Below are positions 26,522 to 35,134 of a stretch of 64,000 nt of DNA, in pieces. The stretch comes from Clostridia bacterium (GTDB taxonomy: Bacteria > Bacillota > Clostridia > TANB77 > CAG-508). Each line of letters begins with the position of its first letter. Positions within the stretch are counted from its first letter, which is position 1. The stretch is taken from contig CAADUZ010000014.1 of the NCBI GenBank assembly GCA_900752335.1, forward strand, positions 1 to 64,000. Direction: 5' to 3'. The translations under genes were made by a program, and so were the position numbers. The notes beneath the pieces were generated by a model. That model was not told where the DNA came from and ran no database searches. It saw only the letters and a list, made by a program, of their open reading frames with translations.

Positions 26522-26640
26522 AGCTAGAAGTTAGATTAATAAAATTTAGAAATTAAAGTAGAATTTCTAAAATTAAATAAAAGATGAAGTAGGGTAAAAG
26601 TTAAAAAATTAACTACCAACCTCTAACTTCTAAAAAAATT
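26522..26640 (+). promoter_or_regulatory. Folded intercistronic region before rpoA
   Basis: AGAAGTTAGA (about 26526) pairs with CTCTAACTTCT near 26622-26632, enclosing hairpins AGAAATT/AATTTCT and AGTTAA/TTAACT. The closing arm ends just before the TTAGGAGG ribosome binding site of rpoA, so the fold could affect rpoA translation. No terminator T-run is present. Confidence 0.5.
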
Positions 26641-26651
26641 AGGAGGTAAAA

Positions 26652-27599
26652 ATGATAGAATTTGAAAGACCAAATATCAAATGTTTGGAAATTGACAATG
26701 ATAGTAATTACTCAAAATTTGTATGTGAACCATTAGAAAGAGGATATGGAATAACAATCGGAAATTCATTAAGAAGAATATTACTATCTTCACTTCCTGG
26801 AAGCGCTATTACAAGTGTAAAGATAGAGGGTGTTTTACATGAGTTTTCTACAATACCAAATGTAGTAGAAGACGTTCCAGAGATAATTATTAATCTAAAA
26901 AATGTTAGATTAAAATTAGACAAAAACGAAGAAAAAACATTAAGAATAGACGTTAAAGAACCTGGAGAAGTAAAAGCAGGAGATATCATTACAGATGGAA
27001 CAGTAGAAATATTAAATCCAGATTTACATATAGCAACAGTTTCAGAAGGTGGAACACTAAAGATGGAACTAACAGCTGATATGGGTAGAGGATATAATAA
27101 CGCTGAAAAGAACAAAAAACCAGATCAAGCAATAGGCGTATTACCAATAGACTCAATCTATACACCAGTAAAAAAAGTAAATTATTCTGTTGAAAATACA
27201 AGAGTTGGACAAAGAGTAGACTATGATAAACTTACAATAGAAGTATGGACAGATGGAAGTCTAAAACCATATGAAGCATTAAGTTTAGCAGCTAAAGTTA
27301 TGACAGGTCATCTTGAATTATTCATAGACTTATCAGAAACAGCAAAAAATACTCAAGTAATGATTGAAAAAGAAGAAAATAAGAAAGAAAGAGTATTAGA
27401 AATGTCTATAGAAGACCTTGAACTATCAGTAAGGTCATTCAACTGTTTAAAAAGAGCTGGAATATCAACTGTAGAAGATTTAACAAATAAATCAGAAGCA
27501 GATATGATGAAGGTAAGAAATTTAGGAAAGAAATCTTTAGATGAAGTAACAAATAAACTTCATGCATTAGGATTAGACTTCAGAAAAGATGAAGAATAA
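26652..27599 (+). CDS. rpoA: DNA-directed RNA polymerase alpha subunit
   Basis: Alpha forms the dimer platform on which beta and beta' assemble. The 315-aa protein has the N-terminal dimerisation domain ([38 protein letters not shown]), a flexible linker around residue 235, and the C-terminal DNA-binding domain ([34 protein letters not shown]) that touches UP elements and activators. Usual length and position between rpsD and rplQ. Confidence 0.97.
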   Translation: MIEFERPNIKCLEIDNDSNYSKFVCEPLERGYGITIGNSLRRILLSSLPGSAITSVKIEGVLHEFSTIPNVVEDVPEIIINLKNVRLKLDKNEEKTLRIDVKEPGEVKAGDIITDGTVEILNPDLHIATVSEGGTLKMELTADMGRGYNNAEKNKKPDQAIGVLPIDSIYTPVKKVNYSVENTRVGQRVDYDKLTIEVWTDGSLKPYEALSLAAKVMTGHLELFIDLSETAKNTQVMIEKEENKKERVLEMSIEDLELSVRSFNCLKRAGISTVEDLTNKSEADMMKVRNLGKKSLDEVTNKLHALGLDFRKDEE

Positions 27600-27653
27600 G
27601 AGATTTTCTAAATAAAATAATGAGAAAGTATCATAAAGAGGAGGGAAAAAACC

Positions 27654-28178
27654 GTGGCAACTAATAGAAAATTAGGCAGAACAACAGATATTAGATTAGC
27701 AATGCTTAAAACTCTAACTACTGATTTAATTCTACATGGAAAAATAGAAACAACAGAAGCTAGAGCAAAAGAAGTAAAAGCTATAGCTGACAGCTTAATT
27801 TCTTTAGCTATGAAAGAAAAAGACAACTTTGAAACAGTAGACGTAAAAGTTTCAAAAGCAAAACTTGATAGCAAAGGAAATAAAGTAACAGAGTTAGTAA
27901 AAAGTAAAAATGGTAAAGAATACCTAAAAGTAGTTAAAGAAACAACTACAGAAAAAAGACAAAAAGATATGCCATCAAGATTAAATGCAAGAAGAAAAAT
28001 GATGACAAAACTAAATAAAGTAAAAGACGAAAATGGAAAAAATATAGACTTAACTGCAAAACTATTTAACGAAATAGCACCTAAATATGAAGGAAGAGTT
28101 GGAGGATATACACGTATCCTTAAACTTGGACAAAGAAGAGGAGATGCAGCAGAAGTAGTTATATTACAATTAGTTTAA
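27654..28178 (+). CDS. rplQ: 50S ribosomal protein L17, with insertion
   Basis: L17 (bL17) lies near the tunnel exit. The ends are standard: [20 protein letters not shown], then [11 protein letters not shown], and [20 protein letters not shown] at the C-terminus. At 174 aa it is about 50 longer than the Bacillus form because of an insert of roughly 45 residues (about 62-108, Lys-rich, with [15 protein letters not shown]) before the LNARR helix. It starts at GTG 27654 after AGAGGAGGG. It ends the supercluster at a terminator. Confidence 0.93.
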   Translation: MATNRKLGRTTDIRLAMLKTLTTDLILHGKIETTEARAKEVKAIADSLISLAMKEKDNFETVDVKVSKAKLDSKGNKVTELVKSKNGKEYLKVVKETTTEKRQKDMPSRLNARRKMMTKLNKVKDENGKNIDLTAKLFNEIAPKYEGRVGGYTRILKLGQRRGDAAEVVILQLV

Positions 28179-28201
28179 AAAATAAGATGAATGAAGAAAA
28201 A

Positions 28202-28229
28202 ATGCTACCATATAAGGTAGTATTTTTTT
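28202..28229 (+). terminator. Terminator of the ribosomal supercluster
   Basis: ATGCTACC (28202-28209) pairs with GGTAGTAT (28215-28222), followed by TTTTTTT. It lies 24 nt after the rplQ stop. Confidence 0.9.
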
Positions 28230-28238
28230 GTCACCCGT

Positions 28239-28264
28239 GGTGCCTGTCACGAAATGTGACATTT
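28239..28264. repeat. GTGCCTGTCAC/GTGACA palindromic repeat, copy 2
   Basis: GTGCCTGTCAC, GAAAT, GTGACATTTT: TGTCAC (28245-28250) pairs with GTGACA (28256-28261). It shares its core with the copy at 2755-2784. The stretch 28262-28491 that follows is very AT-rich and holds only the promoter at 28301; I see no gene in it. Confidence 0.6.
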
Positions 28265-28300
28265 TACAAAAAAATGTCGAATTATGTAAATGAAAAGTTC

Positions 28301-28329
28301 TTGCTATATTCTTAAAAATATGATATAAA
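28301..28329 (+). promoter_or_regulatory. Probable promoter upstream of the Rpn nuclease
   Basis: TTGCTA (28301-28306), 17 nt, TATAAA (28324-28329). It would give a leader of about 190 nt of very AT-rich sequence ending in an RBS-covering hairpin. Confidence 0.5.
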
Positions 28330-28491
28330 TTTAAAGGTAATTTAGTAAAACAAAAATCTTAATTATTTTGTTCAATTTGATTTTTTTCATATATTTATTT
28401 TTATTTTTAATTATCTTACAAAATTATTATCTAGATATATTAATATTCTTACTTAAAACATTATTCCGTTATATAAATATATAGAAAATCT

Positions 28492-28523
28492 AAAGAGCCT
28501 AAATTACAGAAGGGAGGCTTTTT
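28492..28523 (+). promoter_or_regulatory. Hairpin covering the ribosome binding site of the Rpn gene
   Basis: AGCCT (28496-28500) pairs with AGGCT (28515-28519); the loop and right arm hold the AAGGGAGG ribosome binding site, and TTTTT follows directly before ATG 28524. It could act as a weak terminator or as a translational block. Confidence 0.45.
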
Positions 28524-29480
28524 ATGAGCTATGAATATGAAAATGAACGAACAAAAGAGAAAAACAAATTATTATCGCCAAAGCTAGACGTGGTTTTTCA
28601 AATATTATTTGGAGAAGTAGGTAGTGAAAATATAACTAAAGATTTATTAAATACAATATTAGATGAAAAGGTAGAAAAAGTTGAACTTAATGAGAATATT
28701 GTATTGAGAAAAGAATCACTAGGCGAAAAAATGGGAATTGTAGACGTATTGGCAAAAGTAAATGGAAAGGAATATTGCAATATAGAAATGCAAGTTGCAA
28801 GACAGAAGGACATAATAGAAAGGGCATTATACTATTGGGCAAGGATATATACGAGAGGAATAAAAGAAGGAAGCAGCTATAATAAATTAAAAAGAACAAT
28901 TATGGTATTAATAGCTGATTTTGAGTTAGAAAATTTGCATGATTTCGGCTTTCATACTAAATGGGTTTTAGGAAATGAAGAAACTGGTAATGTATTGACA
29001 GATGTTTTGGAATTACATATAATAGAAATACCAAAAATGTATAAAGTAAAAGCAAGAGATAAAGATATAAAATTAATAGAATGGTTGCATTTTTTGGAAA
29101 ATCCAGAAAGTAAAGAGGTATCAAGTTATATGGAAAAAAATAATAGTATGAAAAATGCAAAAGAAAAGCTAAATGTTATGAGTGAAGATGATAGAATAAA
29201 AAGACTAGCTGAATTGAGAGAAAAAGCTATTTTAGATGAAAAGGAAGCAGCTTATACAGGATATTGTGAAGGCTTAAACAAAGGACTAGAAGATGGAAGA
29301 AAGAAAGGTTTACAAGAGGGAAAAAGTGAAGGAAGAAAGGAAGGAAGAAAAGAAGGCATTAAAGAAGGAATAAAAGAAGGTGTAAGGACCACTGCAAGAA
29401 ACATGAAAAAAGAAGGAATTGATATAGAAACAATTATGAATGTAACTAGTTTATCAAAAGAAGAAATAGAAGAACTATAA
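28524..29480 (+). CDS. Rpn-family PD-(D/E)XK nuclease
   Basis: The 318-aa protein belongs to the Rpn (recombination-promoting nuclease, PDDEXK_2 transposase-like) family. The start of the domain LSPKLDVVFQILFGE (residues 16-30) is typical. Catalytic residues are probably the aspartate in GIVDVLAKVN and the E-x-Q in CNIEMQVARQ (residues about 72-92), then YYWARIYTRGIKEGSSY. The C-terminal part has an EGRKEGRKEGIKEGIKEG repeat (about residues 270-290) and a final helix resembling ETIMNVTSLSKEEI. Known relatives act in DNA damage or phage defence. No terminal repeats mark it as a transposon. Confidence 0.85.
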   Translation: MSYEYENERTKEKNKLLSPKLDVVFQILFGEVGSENITKDLLNTILDEKVEKVELNENIVLRKESLGEKMGIVDVLAKVNGKEYCNIEMQVARQKDIIERALYYWARIYTRGIKEGSSYNKLKRTIMVLIADFELENLHDFGFHTKWVLGNEETGNVLTDVLELHIIEIPKMYKVKARDKDIKLIEWLHFLENPESKEVSSYMEKNNSMKNAKEKLNVMSEDDRIKRLAELREKAILDEKEAAYTGYCEGLNKGLEDGRKKGLQEGKSEGRKEGRKEGIKEGIKEGVRTTARNMKKEGIDIETIMNVTSLSKEEIEEL

Positions 29481-29577
29481 AAATAAAGCATTATATATAC
29501 AATCACTAAAATAAATATACAACATAAAATATATAAAACTATATATATTTTATTGCAAAAATAGTGGAGGTATAATA

Positions 29578-29934
29578 ATGCTTGATTTTATATTAAATGG
29601 AATATTATGGACGCTTGCTTTATATGGACTTTTTGAAATAATCAAAACCATTATATATATTTGTACATACACCAATTTAAAATCAGATGGTATATATGTA
29701 ATTATAGCAGCAAAAAATCAAGAGAATAAAATAGAAGGTTTCTTACGTACGATATTGTTTAGAATAATGTATGGAAAGGAAGAATGTGTAAAGGACGTAA
29801 TTGTGACAGACCTAAATTCAACAGATGATACAATGAAAATATTAAATAAATTAAGCAAAGACTATGAAGAAATTAAAGTGGTTAATTGGAAAGAATGTAA
29901 AGAGGTAATAGATAGCATTAAAGAAGCAAGTTGA
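29578..29934 (+). CDS. Small membrane protein with truncated glycosyltransferase-2-like fold
   Basis: The 118-aa protein has one N-terminal transmembrane helix (residues 3-30), then a short soluble part reading GIYVIIAAKNQENKIEGFL and VIVTDLNSTDDTMKIL. That resembles the first strands of a family 2 glycosyltransferase (VVIPAKNEE and D-x-STD), but the catalytic second half is missing, so enzymatic activity is doubtful. GTGGAGG precedes ATG. It lies just upstream of recD2. Function unknown. Confidence 0.65.
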   Translation: MLDFILNGILWTLALYGLFEIIKTIIYICTYTNLKSDGIYVIIAAKNQENKIEGFLRTILFRIMYGKEECVKDVIVTDLNSTDDTMKILNKLSKDYEEIKVVNWKECKEVIDSIKEAS

Positions 29935-29947
29935 AATATACATTTTA

Positions 29948-29976
29948 TTGTAAATATTTCCTGTATATGATATAAT
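29948..29976 (+). promoter_or_regulatory. Sigma-A promoter of recD2
   Basis: TTGTAA (29948-29953), 17 nt, TATAAT (29971-29976). The -10 box covers the first possible ATG at 29975, which shows that the real start codon lies downstream. Confidence 0.7.
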
Positions 29977-30010
29977 GCAAAATATAAATTATCAAAAAGA
30001 GGTTGGGCGT

Positions 30011-32185
30011 TTGGAATTACAAGGAGAAGTTGTCGAAGTTATATATAAGAATGAGATAAATAGTTATTGTATTGCAGTTTTTAAATTAGATAAAGATAGC
30101 ATAAAACAGAATATAAAGAAAAGTAAAAAAAGCAAATCTAGTGAAAATGAACAAATAGAATTAGAGTATGATAATTCTATGGAAGAAGAAATGCTAGATG
30201 ATATATTTAGCAATATAGATTCTGAAACTACAATAGTAGGGTATCTACCTTTTGTAAATATAGGTGATACCCTTAAAGTTGTGGGAAAATTTGTAGAACA
30301 CCCAGAATATGGTACTCAATTTAAAGTGGATACTTTTGAAAAGCTGATGCCACAAACAACAAAAGCACTAGAAAATTATCTTGCAAATTGTGGGATAAAA
30401 GGAGTTGGACCTGCTACTGCGAGAAACATAGTAGATATGTTTGGAGAAGATACAATAAATGTATTTAAGTTTGAGCCAATAAAACTTGCACAAGTAAAGG
30501 GAATATCAAAGGAAAAAGCCATAGATATTGCAAATACATTTGTAGAAAATTGGGAAGTATGGCAATTAGTAGGATTTTTGGATAAGTTTGGAATAGGACC
30601 TCAAAATGCAGAGAAAATATATAAAGAGCTTGGAGCAAATGCGATAGATGAGATAGAAAATAATCCATACATATTAGTAGATTTAGTAAACAAAGTCAAT
30701 TTTGAACAAATTGATAAAATGGCGCTAGATTTAGGATTCGAGTACAATAATGAAAAGAGAATAAGAAGCGGTATAAAACATGCATTAATACTTATGACAT
30801 ATAATGGACATTGTTGCACGAAATATGAAAGTTTAGTAGAGTTTGTAAAAAAACTACTATCAGTAAATGAAAATGATATTGAAGAAGCAATAATATCAAT
30901 GAAAGCTAAAGAAGATTTAGTGCTAGAAGAAAGAAACGAAGAAGAATGGGTATATTTATACCAATACTATAAAGCTGAAGAAAATGTAGCAAGGCGTCTA
31001 CTTGATTTGGATAGATATACAAATATAAAGAAGATTGATAAATTTGAAAAAGAACTAAAGTTGTTTGAAAAAAAGTCTAGCATAGAGCTATCAGAAAAAC
31101 AATTAGAGGCAATAAGAGCGATAAATGAAAATAATGTGTGCATTATTACAGGAGGACCTGGTACAGGTAAAACTACAATAATAAAAACGATAATAGACAT
31201 ATTTAAACATAACGAAATGAAGCCAGTACTTTGTGCTCCAACAGGTAGAGCAGCTAAAAAAATGAGTGAAGCAACGGAAAATGAAGCAAGTACATTGCAT
31301 AGATTACTAGAAATAGGAAAAATTTCAGACGAAAACCAGGGCATAAGTACAGATATATCTGTAGCACCAATAGATGGAGATATAGTAATTGTAGACGAAA
31401 TGTCAATGGTAGATATATTTTTAATGAATTATCTTTGCAAAGCATTATATAAAGGAACAAAGTTAGTTCTAGTGGGCGATATAGACCAGTTACCATCGGT
31501 AGGGCCAGGTAATGTACTTAAAGATATTATCGAATCAGAAAAAATAACAACAATACGACTAAACAAAATTTTTAGACAAGCTGCCAAAAGCAAAATAATA
31601 GTAAATGCCCACAGAGTAAATGAAGGTGAGGGATTTATAACAAAAGAAGAAATAGAAGATTTGAATAACACAGAAGCAAATGCAGAGTTTTTAAATGACT
31701 TTTTCTATATAGATGAAAGTAGCAAAGAAAAAATACTATATAATGTGTTGTCATTAAGTGGCGAAAGGCTTAAAAATTATGGAGATTATGACTTTTTCAA
31801 AAGTATACAAATAATTACACCAACAAAAAAAGGAGATTTAGGTACAAAGGAATTAAATAAACTATTGCAAAACACTGTAAATCCAGAACAAGAAGGCAAA
31901 AAGGAGAAAAAATTTGGAGATAGCTTTTTTAGAGAAGGCGATAGAATAATGCAAATAAAAAATAACTATGACATATATTGGGAGAAAAAAGAGCCATATT
32001 TTGAGAGTGGAAGCGGTGTGTTCAATGGTGAATTTGGAACAATAGACATTATAGATGACTTCAATAAGCAAGTAAAAATAAAGTTTGACGACGACAAACA
32101 GGTTTGGTATCAATATAGTGAACTAGAGCAAATAGAGCATGCGTATGCAATAACTGTGCATAAGGCACAGCGGAAGCGAATTTGA
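30011..32185 (+). CDS. recD2: RecD2-type DNA helicase, frameshifted near the C-terminus
   Basis: RecD2 is a 5'-3' superfamily 1B helicase acting in repair without RecBC. TTG 30011 after AAGAGG is the best start (ELQGEVVEVIYKNE); ATG 29975 sits in the promoter. The N-terminal OB and helix-hairpin-helix parts (IKGVGPATARNIV, VKGISKEKAI) are followed by Walker A IITGGPGTGKTTIIKT (about residue 380), CAPTGRAAKKMSE, Walker B IVDEMSMVD, and GDIDQLPSVGPG. The frame ends in AITVHKAQRKRI where motif V should read HKAQGSEF. Removing one C at 32171 restores the frame for the rest. Either the gene is freshly broken or this is an assembly error. Confidence 0.85.
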   Translation: MELQGEVVEVIYKNEINSYCIAVFKLDKDSIKQNIKKSKKSKSSENEQIELEYDNSMEEEMLDDIFSNIDSETTIVGYLPFVNIGDTLKVVGKFVEHPEYGTQFKVDTFEKLMPQTTKALENYLANCGIKGVGPATARNIVDMFGEDTINVFKFEPIKLAQVKGISKEKAIDIANTFVENWEVWQLVGFLDKFGIGPQNAEKIYKELGANAIDEIENNPYILVDLVNKVNFEQIDKMALDLGFEYNNEKRIRSGIKHALILMTYNGHCCTKYESLVEFVKKLLSVNENDIEEAIISMKAKEDLVLEERNEEEWVYLYQYYKAEENVARRLLDLDRYTNIKKIDKFEKELKLFEKKSSIELSEKQLEAIRAINENNVCIITGGPGTGKTTIIKTIIDIFKHNEMKPVLCAPTGRAAKKMSEATENEASTLHRLLEIGKISDENQGISTDISVAPIDGDIVIVDEMSMVDIFLMNYLCKALYKGTKLVLVGDIDQLPSVGPGNVLKDIIESEKITTIRLNKIFRQAAKSKIIVNAHRVNEGEGFITKEEIEDLNNTEANAEFLNDFFYIDESSKEKILYNVLSLSGERLKNYGDYDFFKSIQIITPTKKGDLGTKELNKLLQNTVNPEQEGKKEKKFGDSFFREGDRIMQIKNNYDIYWEKKEPYFESGSGVFNGEFGTIDIIDDFNKQVKIKFDDDKQVWYQYSELEQIEHAYAITVHKAQRKRI

Positions 32186-32375
32186 CGTAGTGATAATGCC
32201 AATTTCTCAAACGGCTCCAATGCTACTTACCAGAAATTTGCTATACACAGGAATGACAAGAGCAAAGAAACTATTAATTATAATAGGAAACAAAAATATA
32301 CTAAACTATATGATAAATAATAATGACAATAAAAAACGCAATACGGGCTTGGCATATAAATTAATTAATATGTAA
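32172..32375 (+). pseudogene. recD2: Out-of-frame C-terminal end of recD2 (motifs V and VI)
   Basis: Read from GGA at 32172, this frame gives GSEFDVVIMPISQ, then RNLLYTGMTRAKKLLIIIGN, the exact continuation of RecD2 motifs V and VI, and ends at a stop at 32375. It lacks a start of its own with a ribosome binding site. The upstream part stops at 32185 because of one extra base. Without motif VI, which supplies the arginine finger, the truncated helicase should be inactive. Confidence 0.85.
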
Positions 32376-32410
32376 ATATATTTCGGGGGAATAATAAAAG
32401 GAGGAATAAT

Positions 32411-33049
32411 ATGAATCTTTTAGAGAAGGCCCTCGAATATATTTTTCTACCTTGTTGTGGAATTTGTGGAAAACTCGGTGGAGGCTATTTGTGCAAAGAA
32501 TGTGGAAAAGAGCTAAAAAAATATGAGATATGCTTAAAAACAGTAAATGCGGGAACAGAAAGGCTGCATGTGTTTAAATATGAAGATTTAATAAGAGATT
32601 TAATTATTGATTACAAATTTAATAACAAATCATACTTGTTTAAAACATTTTGTGAATTTATAACAAAAAATAAAAAAATTTTTGATTTTATACAAAGTTA
32701 TGATATAATAATCCCAGTTCCAATGCATAATAAAAAGAAGGCAAAGCGAGGATATAACCAAAGTGAATTAATTGCTAAAGAATTAGCAAAAAAAGCAGAA
32801 ATAAAAATGGAACATAAAGTACTTATAAAAGTACAAAATAATAAAGTTCAAAGTACTTTAAACAAAGAAGAAAGAAAAAATAATGTGAAAAATGTATATA
32901 AGTTAGTAAATAAAGAAAAAATAGAAAATAAAAAAGTTTTGATTGTGGACGACATATATACAACAGGTGCTACAATAGAAGCATGTATACAAGAAATATC
33001 AAAAGCAAATACACAAAAAATAGGAATATTAACTTTAGCTAAAGATTAA
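32411..33049 (+). CDS. comF: ComF-family phosphoribosyltransferase-like protein
   Basis: ComF proteins act in natural DNA uptake: they work inside the cell after the DNA has entered. The 212-aa protein has an N-terminal zinc-finger-like part (CCGICGKLGGGYLCKECG) and a C-terminal PRTase fold with the PRPP-binding motif VLIVDDIYTTGATIEA (about residue 177), plus IIPVPMHNKKKAKRGYNQSE. Ribosome binding site AAAGGAGG. It follows recD2 by 35 nt, so the two may form a DNA-metabolism operon. Confidence 0.9.
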   Translation: MNLLEKALEYIFLPCCGICGKLGGGYLCKECGKELKKYEICLKTVNAGTERLHVFKYEDLIRDLIIDYKFNNKSYLFKTFCEFITKNKKIFDFIQSYDIIIPVPMHNKKKAKRGYNQSELIAKELAKKAEIKMEHKVLIKVQNNKVQSTLNKEERKNNVKNVYKLVNKEKIENKKVLIVDDIYTTGATIEACIQEISKANTQKIGILTLAKD

Positions 33050-33095
33050 ATATCACGTAAATCTATTAAAAAGACAAATGAGAAAGGAGAAAAAA

Positions 33096-35066
33096 ATGGA
33101 AGATTTAGTCGAGAGCATTTTAGACTACATAAGGTCAGATTATACAGATTATGCCATAATGATTAATGGTGAATGGGGAAGCGGAAAAACATATTTCTGG
33201 AACCATAAAATAAAACCAAAAATTGAATCAATGCAGCTTAACGGAAAAAGATATACAGCCATATATATGTCTTTGTATGGAATATCGAACCTAGAAGAAA
33301 TAAGCAAAAAAATATTTATAGAAACAACACAGCTTATGGATAAAAACTTAAAGAAATTCATGGATGCAAGTGGTGTAAATAACATACCAGAATATGCTAA
33401 AACAGGGTTAGATATGGCAAACTTTTTTGGCGTGACTCAAAATGGAGATAGAATAGACTATGCCCAATTCTTCTCTACAGAAGATAAAGTACTTTGTTTT
33501 GACGACCTAGAAAGAGCAAATGTAGACGTTATTGATATTCTAGGATATATCAATAACTTTGTTGAGCACGACCATATAAAAACAATAATAATATGTAATG
33601 AAAAAGAGTTATCTACAAAACTAAAAAACAGCAACCTAGAAATGAAAACATTTATTGCAACATATCTTTTAGACAAAGAAAACAAGCTTAACATAAAAAC
33701 AGATAAGCCAATGGTTGAGAGAATTCGTGATACAATAGAATATGTTTTTGATAAAGCAAATGATTATGAAAGAATAAAAGAAAAGTTAATTGGTGAAACA
33801 TTCGAGTATGCACCAGAATTTACTTATATAATAAATGGACTTTTAATGCGATATGAAAATTGTCCGGATTTAATCAGATTTTTAAGAGAAAACACAAATC
33901 TAATTATTGCTACATTCAATAAGAGTGGAACTAGAAACTTAAGAATTTTGAAGCACTCATTAACAAACTTCAAAAAAATATTTGATATGGTAAACAAATC
34001 ATATCCAAATACGAATCATAGAGTATTACAAACAATGCTAATATTTACAATCGCAATTTCTTTTGAAATAAAAGCAGGAAAAATTACAAAAGATAAATTT
34101 GTAAATATTAATGACAATGAGGAATATAAGGCAATACTTGTATCTTCAAGAGTATTTATGGATAACAGACAATTCTATATAAAAGAGTTTGATAATAACT
34201 ACTACTATAACTTTAAAGCAGAATATAGATTTTTCAAATTCATAGAACTTTATGTACGTACACGTATATTTGACATGAAAGTGTTTAAAAGAGATATGGA
34301 AGCAATAATAAACACTGTAGACACAGATAAATTGCCAGGATATAAAAGACTACTTACAGAAGAATACTGGAAAATATCAGATGACCAGTTTGGTGGTGTA
34401 ATTTCAGAAGTTATAGACGACGTAAAAAATGGAAGAATAGAGTTAATAAATGTAGTAAAACTATTTGCATACTTTGCACACTTCGTAAGAAAAGGACTTA
34501 TAGACTACGATATGAAAACAATAAAAAGTGTATTTTTAAATGGCATGAATATCTGCTCACTAAATTCAAGCTATTGTCCAAATGTTGAAGAAGAATTAGC
34601 AAGTTTAGCGATAGAAGAAGATAAATCAGAAGATATGGAAGAAATACTTCAATATTTTAATAGCATAAACGAAAAATTAAAAGAAAAAATGTACAGAGAA
34701 AGAGCAGAAGAAATATTCAAATTTATACCAATGAAAATGGAGCAATTTTATGATAAATTTGATAAAGAATGCATGCAGGTTCCAATATTTAGATACTACG
34801 ACGTATTCCAGATGTTCCAAAGAATATCGTGTGCAAGCAATGAAGATATAGTAACAATAAAAGAAAAATTGTTGGATAGAGCAAAAAGATACGGAGAAGA
34901 TTTGCAAGACGAATTACCAAACCTTAAAAAATTAAAACAAGTTATGGACGATTATATAGATGGAAAAGAGCCAACAATAAAGTTAGTTATACTACAAGAC
35001 TTTGCAGACGAACTTGGAAATGTAATAAAAGAGTATAAAAAAGAAGAAGCAATAACTGAAGAATAA
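33096..35066 (+). CDS. KAP-like P-loop NTPase of unknown function
   Basis: The 656-aa protein starts at ATG 33096 after AAAGGAG; the ATG at 33078 lies upstream of that site. Walker A is INGEWGSGKTYFW (about residue 22). A candidate Walker B is VLCFDDLERANVDVID (about 133), followed by a strand ending IIICNEK, the order seen in KAP P-loop NTPases. The region beyond residue 200 is helical, with no transmembrane helices evident, unlike membrane KAP proteins. Phage-exclusion protein PifA is a known KAP member, so defence is possible but unproven. Codon use fits the host. It stands alone between comF and spoVT. Confidence 0.7.
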   Translation: MEDLVESILDYIRSDYTDYAIMINGEWGSGKTYFWNHKIKPKIESMQLNGKRYTAIYMSLYGISNLEEISKKIFIETTQLMDKNLKKFMDASGVNNIPEYAKTGLDMANFFGVTQNGDRIDYAQFFSTEDKVLCFDDLERANVDVIDILGYINNFVEHDHIKTIIICNEKELSTKLKNSNLEMKTFIATYLLDKENKLNIKTDKPMVERIRDTIEYVFDKANDYERIKEKLIGETFEYAPEFTYIINGLLMRYENCPDLIRFLRENTNLIIATFNKSGTRNLRILKHSLTNFKKIFDMVNKSYPNTNHRVLQTMLIFTIAISFEIKAGKITKDKFVNINDNEEYKAILVSSRVFMDNRQFYIKEFDNNYYYNFKAEYRFFKFIELYVRTRIFDMKVFKRDMEAIINTVDTDKLPGYKRLLTEEYWKISDDQFGGVISEVIDDVKNGRIELINVVKLFAYFAHFVRKGLIDYDMKTIKSVFLNGMNICSLNSSYCPNVEEELASLAIEEDKSEDMEEILQYFNSINEKLKEKMYRERAEEIFKFIPMKMEQFYDKFDKECMQVPIFRYYDVFQMFQRISCASNEDIVTIKEKLLDRAKRYGEDLQDELPNLKKLKQVMDDYIDGKEPTIKLVILQDFADELGNVIKEYKKEEAITEE

Positions 35067-35134
35067 AAAAATGTATAAATTTTTCCTCTTTTGTAATAAT
35101 AAGAATAGACAGAAAATTTAAAAGGAGGAAATTT

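Noticed and set aside
28524..29480. Rpn gene as part of an insertion sequence
   Set aside because: No terminal inverted repeats or target duplications flank it; the family is now known as nucleases, not proven transposases.
29975..30010. Upstream ATG start for recD2
   Set aside because: It overlaps a -10 box and lacks a ribosome binding site; TTG 30011 has AAGAGG at a proper distance.
32165..32190. Programmed frameshift in recD2
   Set aside because: No slippery heptamer or downstream stem-loop is visible; an error or mutation is simpler.
35067..35134. Sigma-G promoter for spoVT
   Set aside because: The TGTATA and AATAATA boxes are 18 nt apart and off consensus; the match is too weak to annotate.
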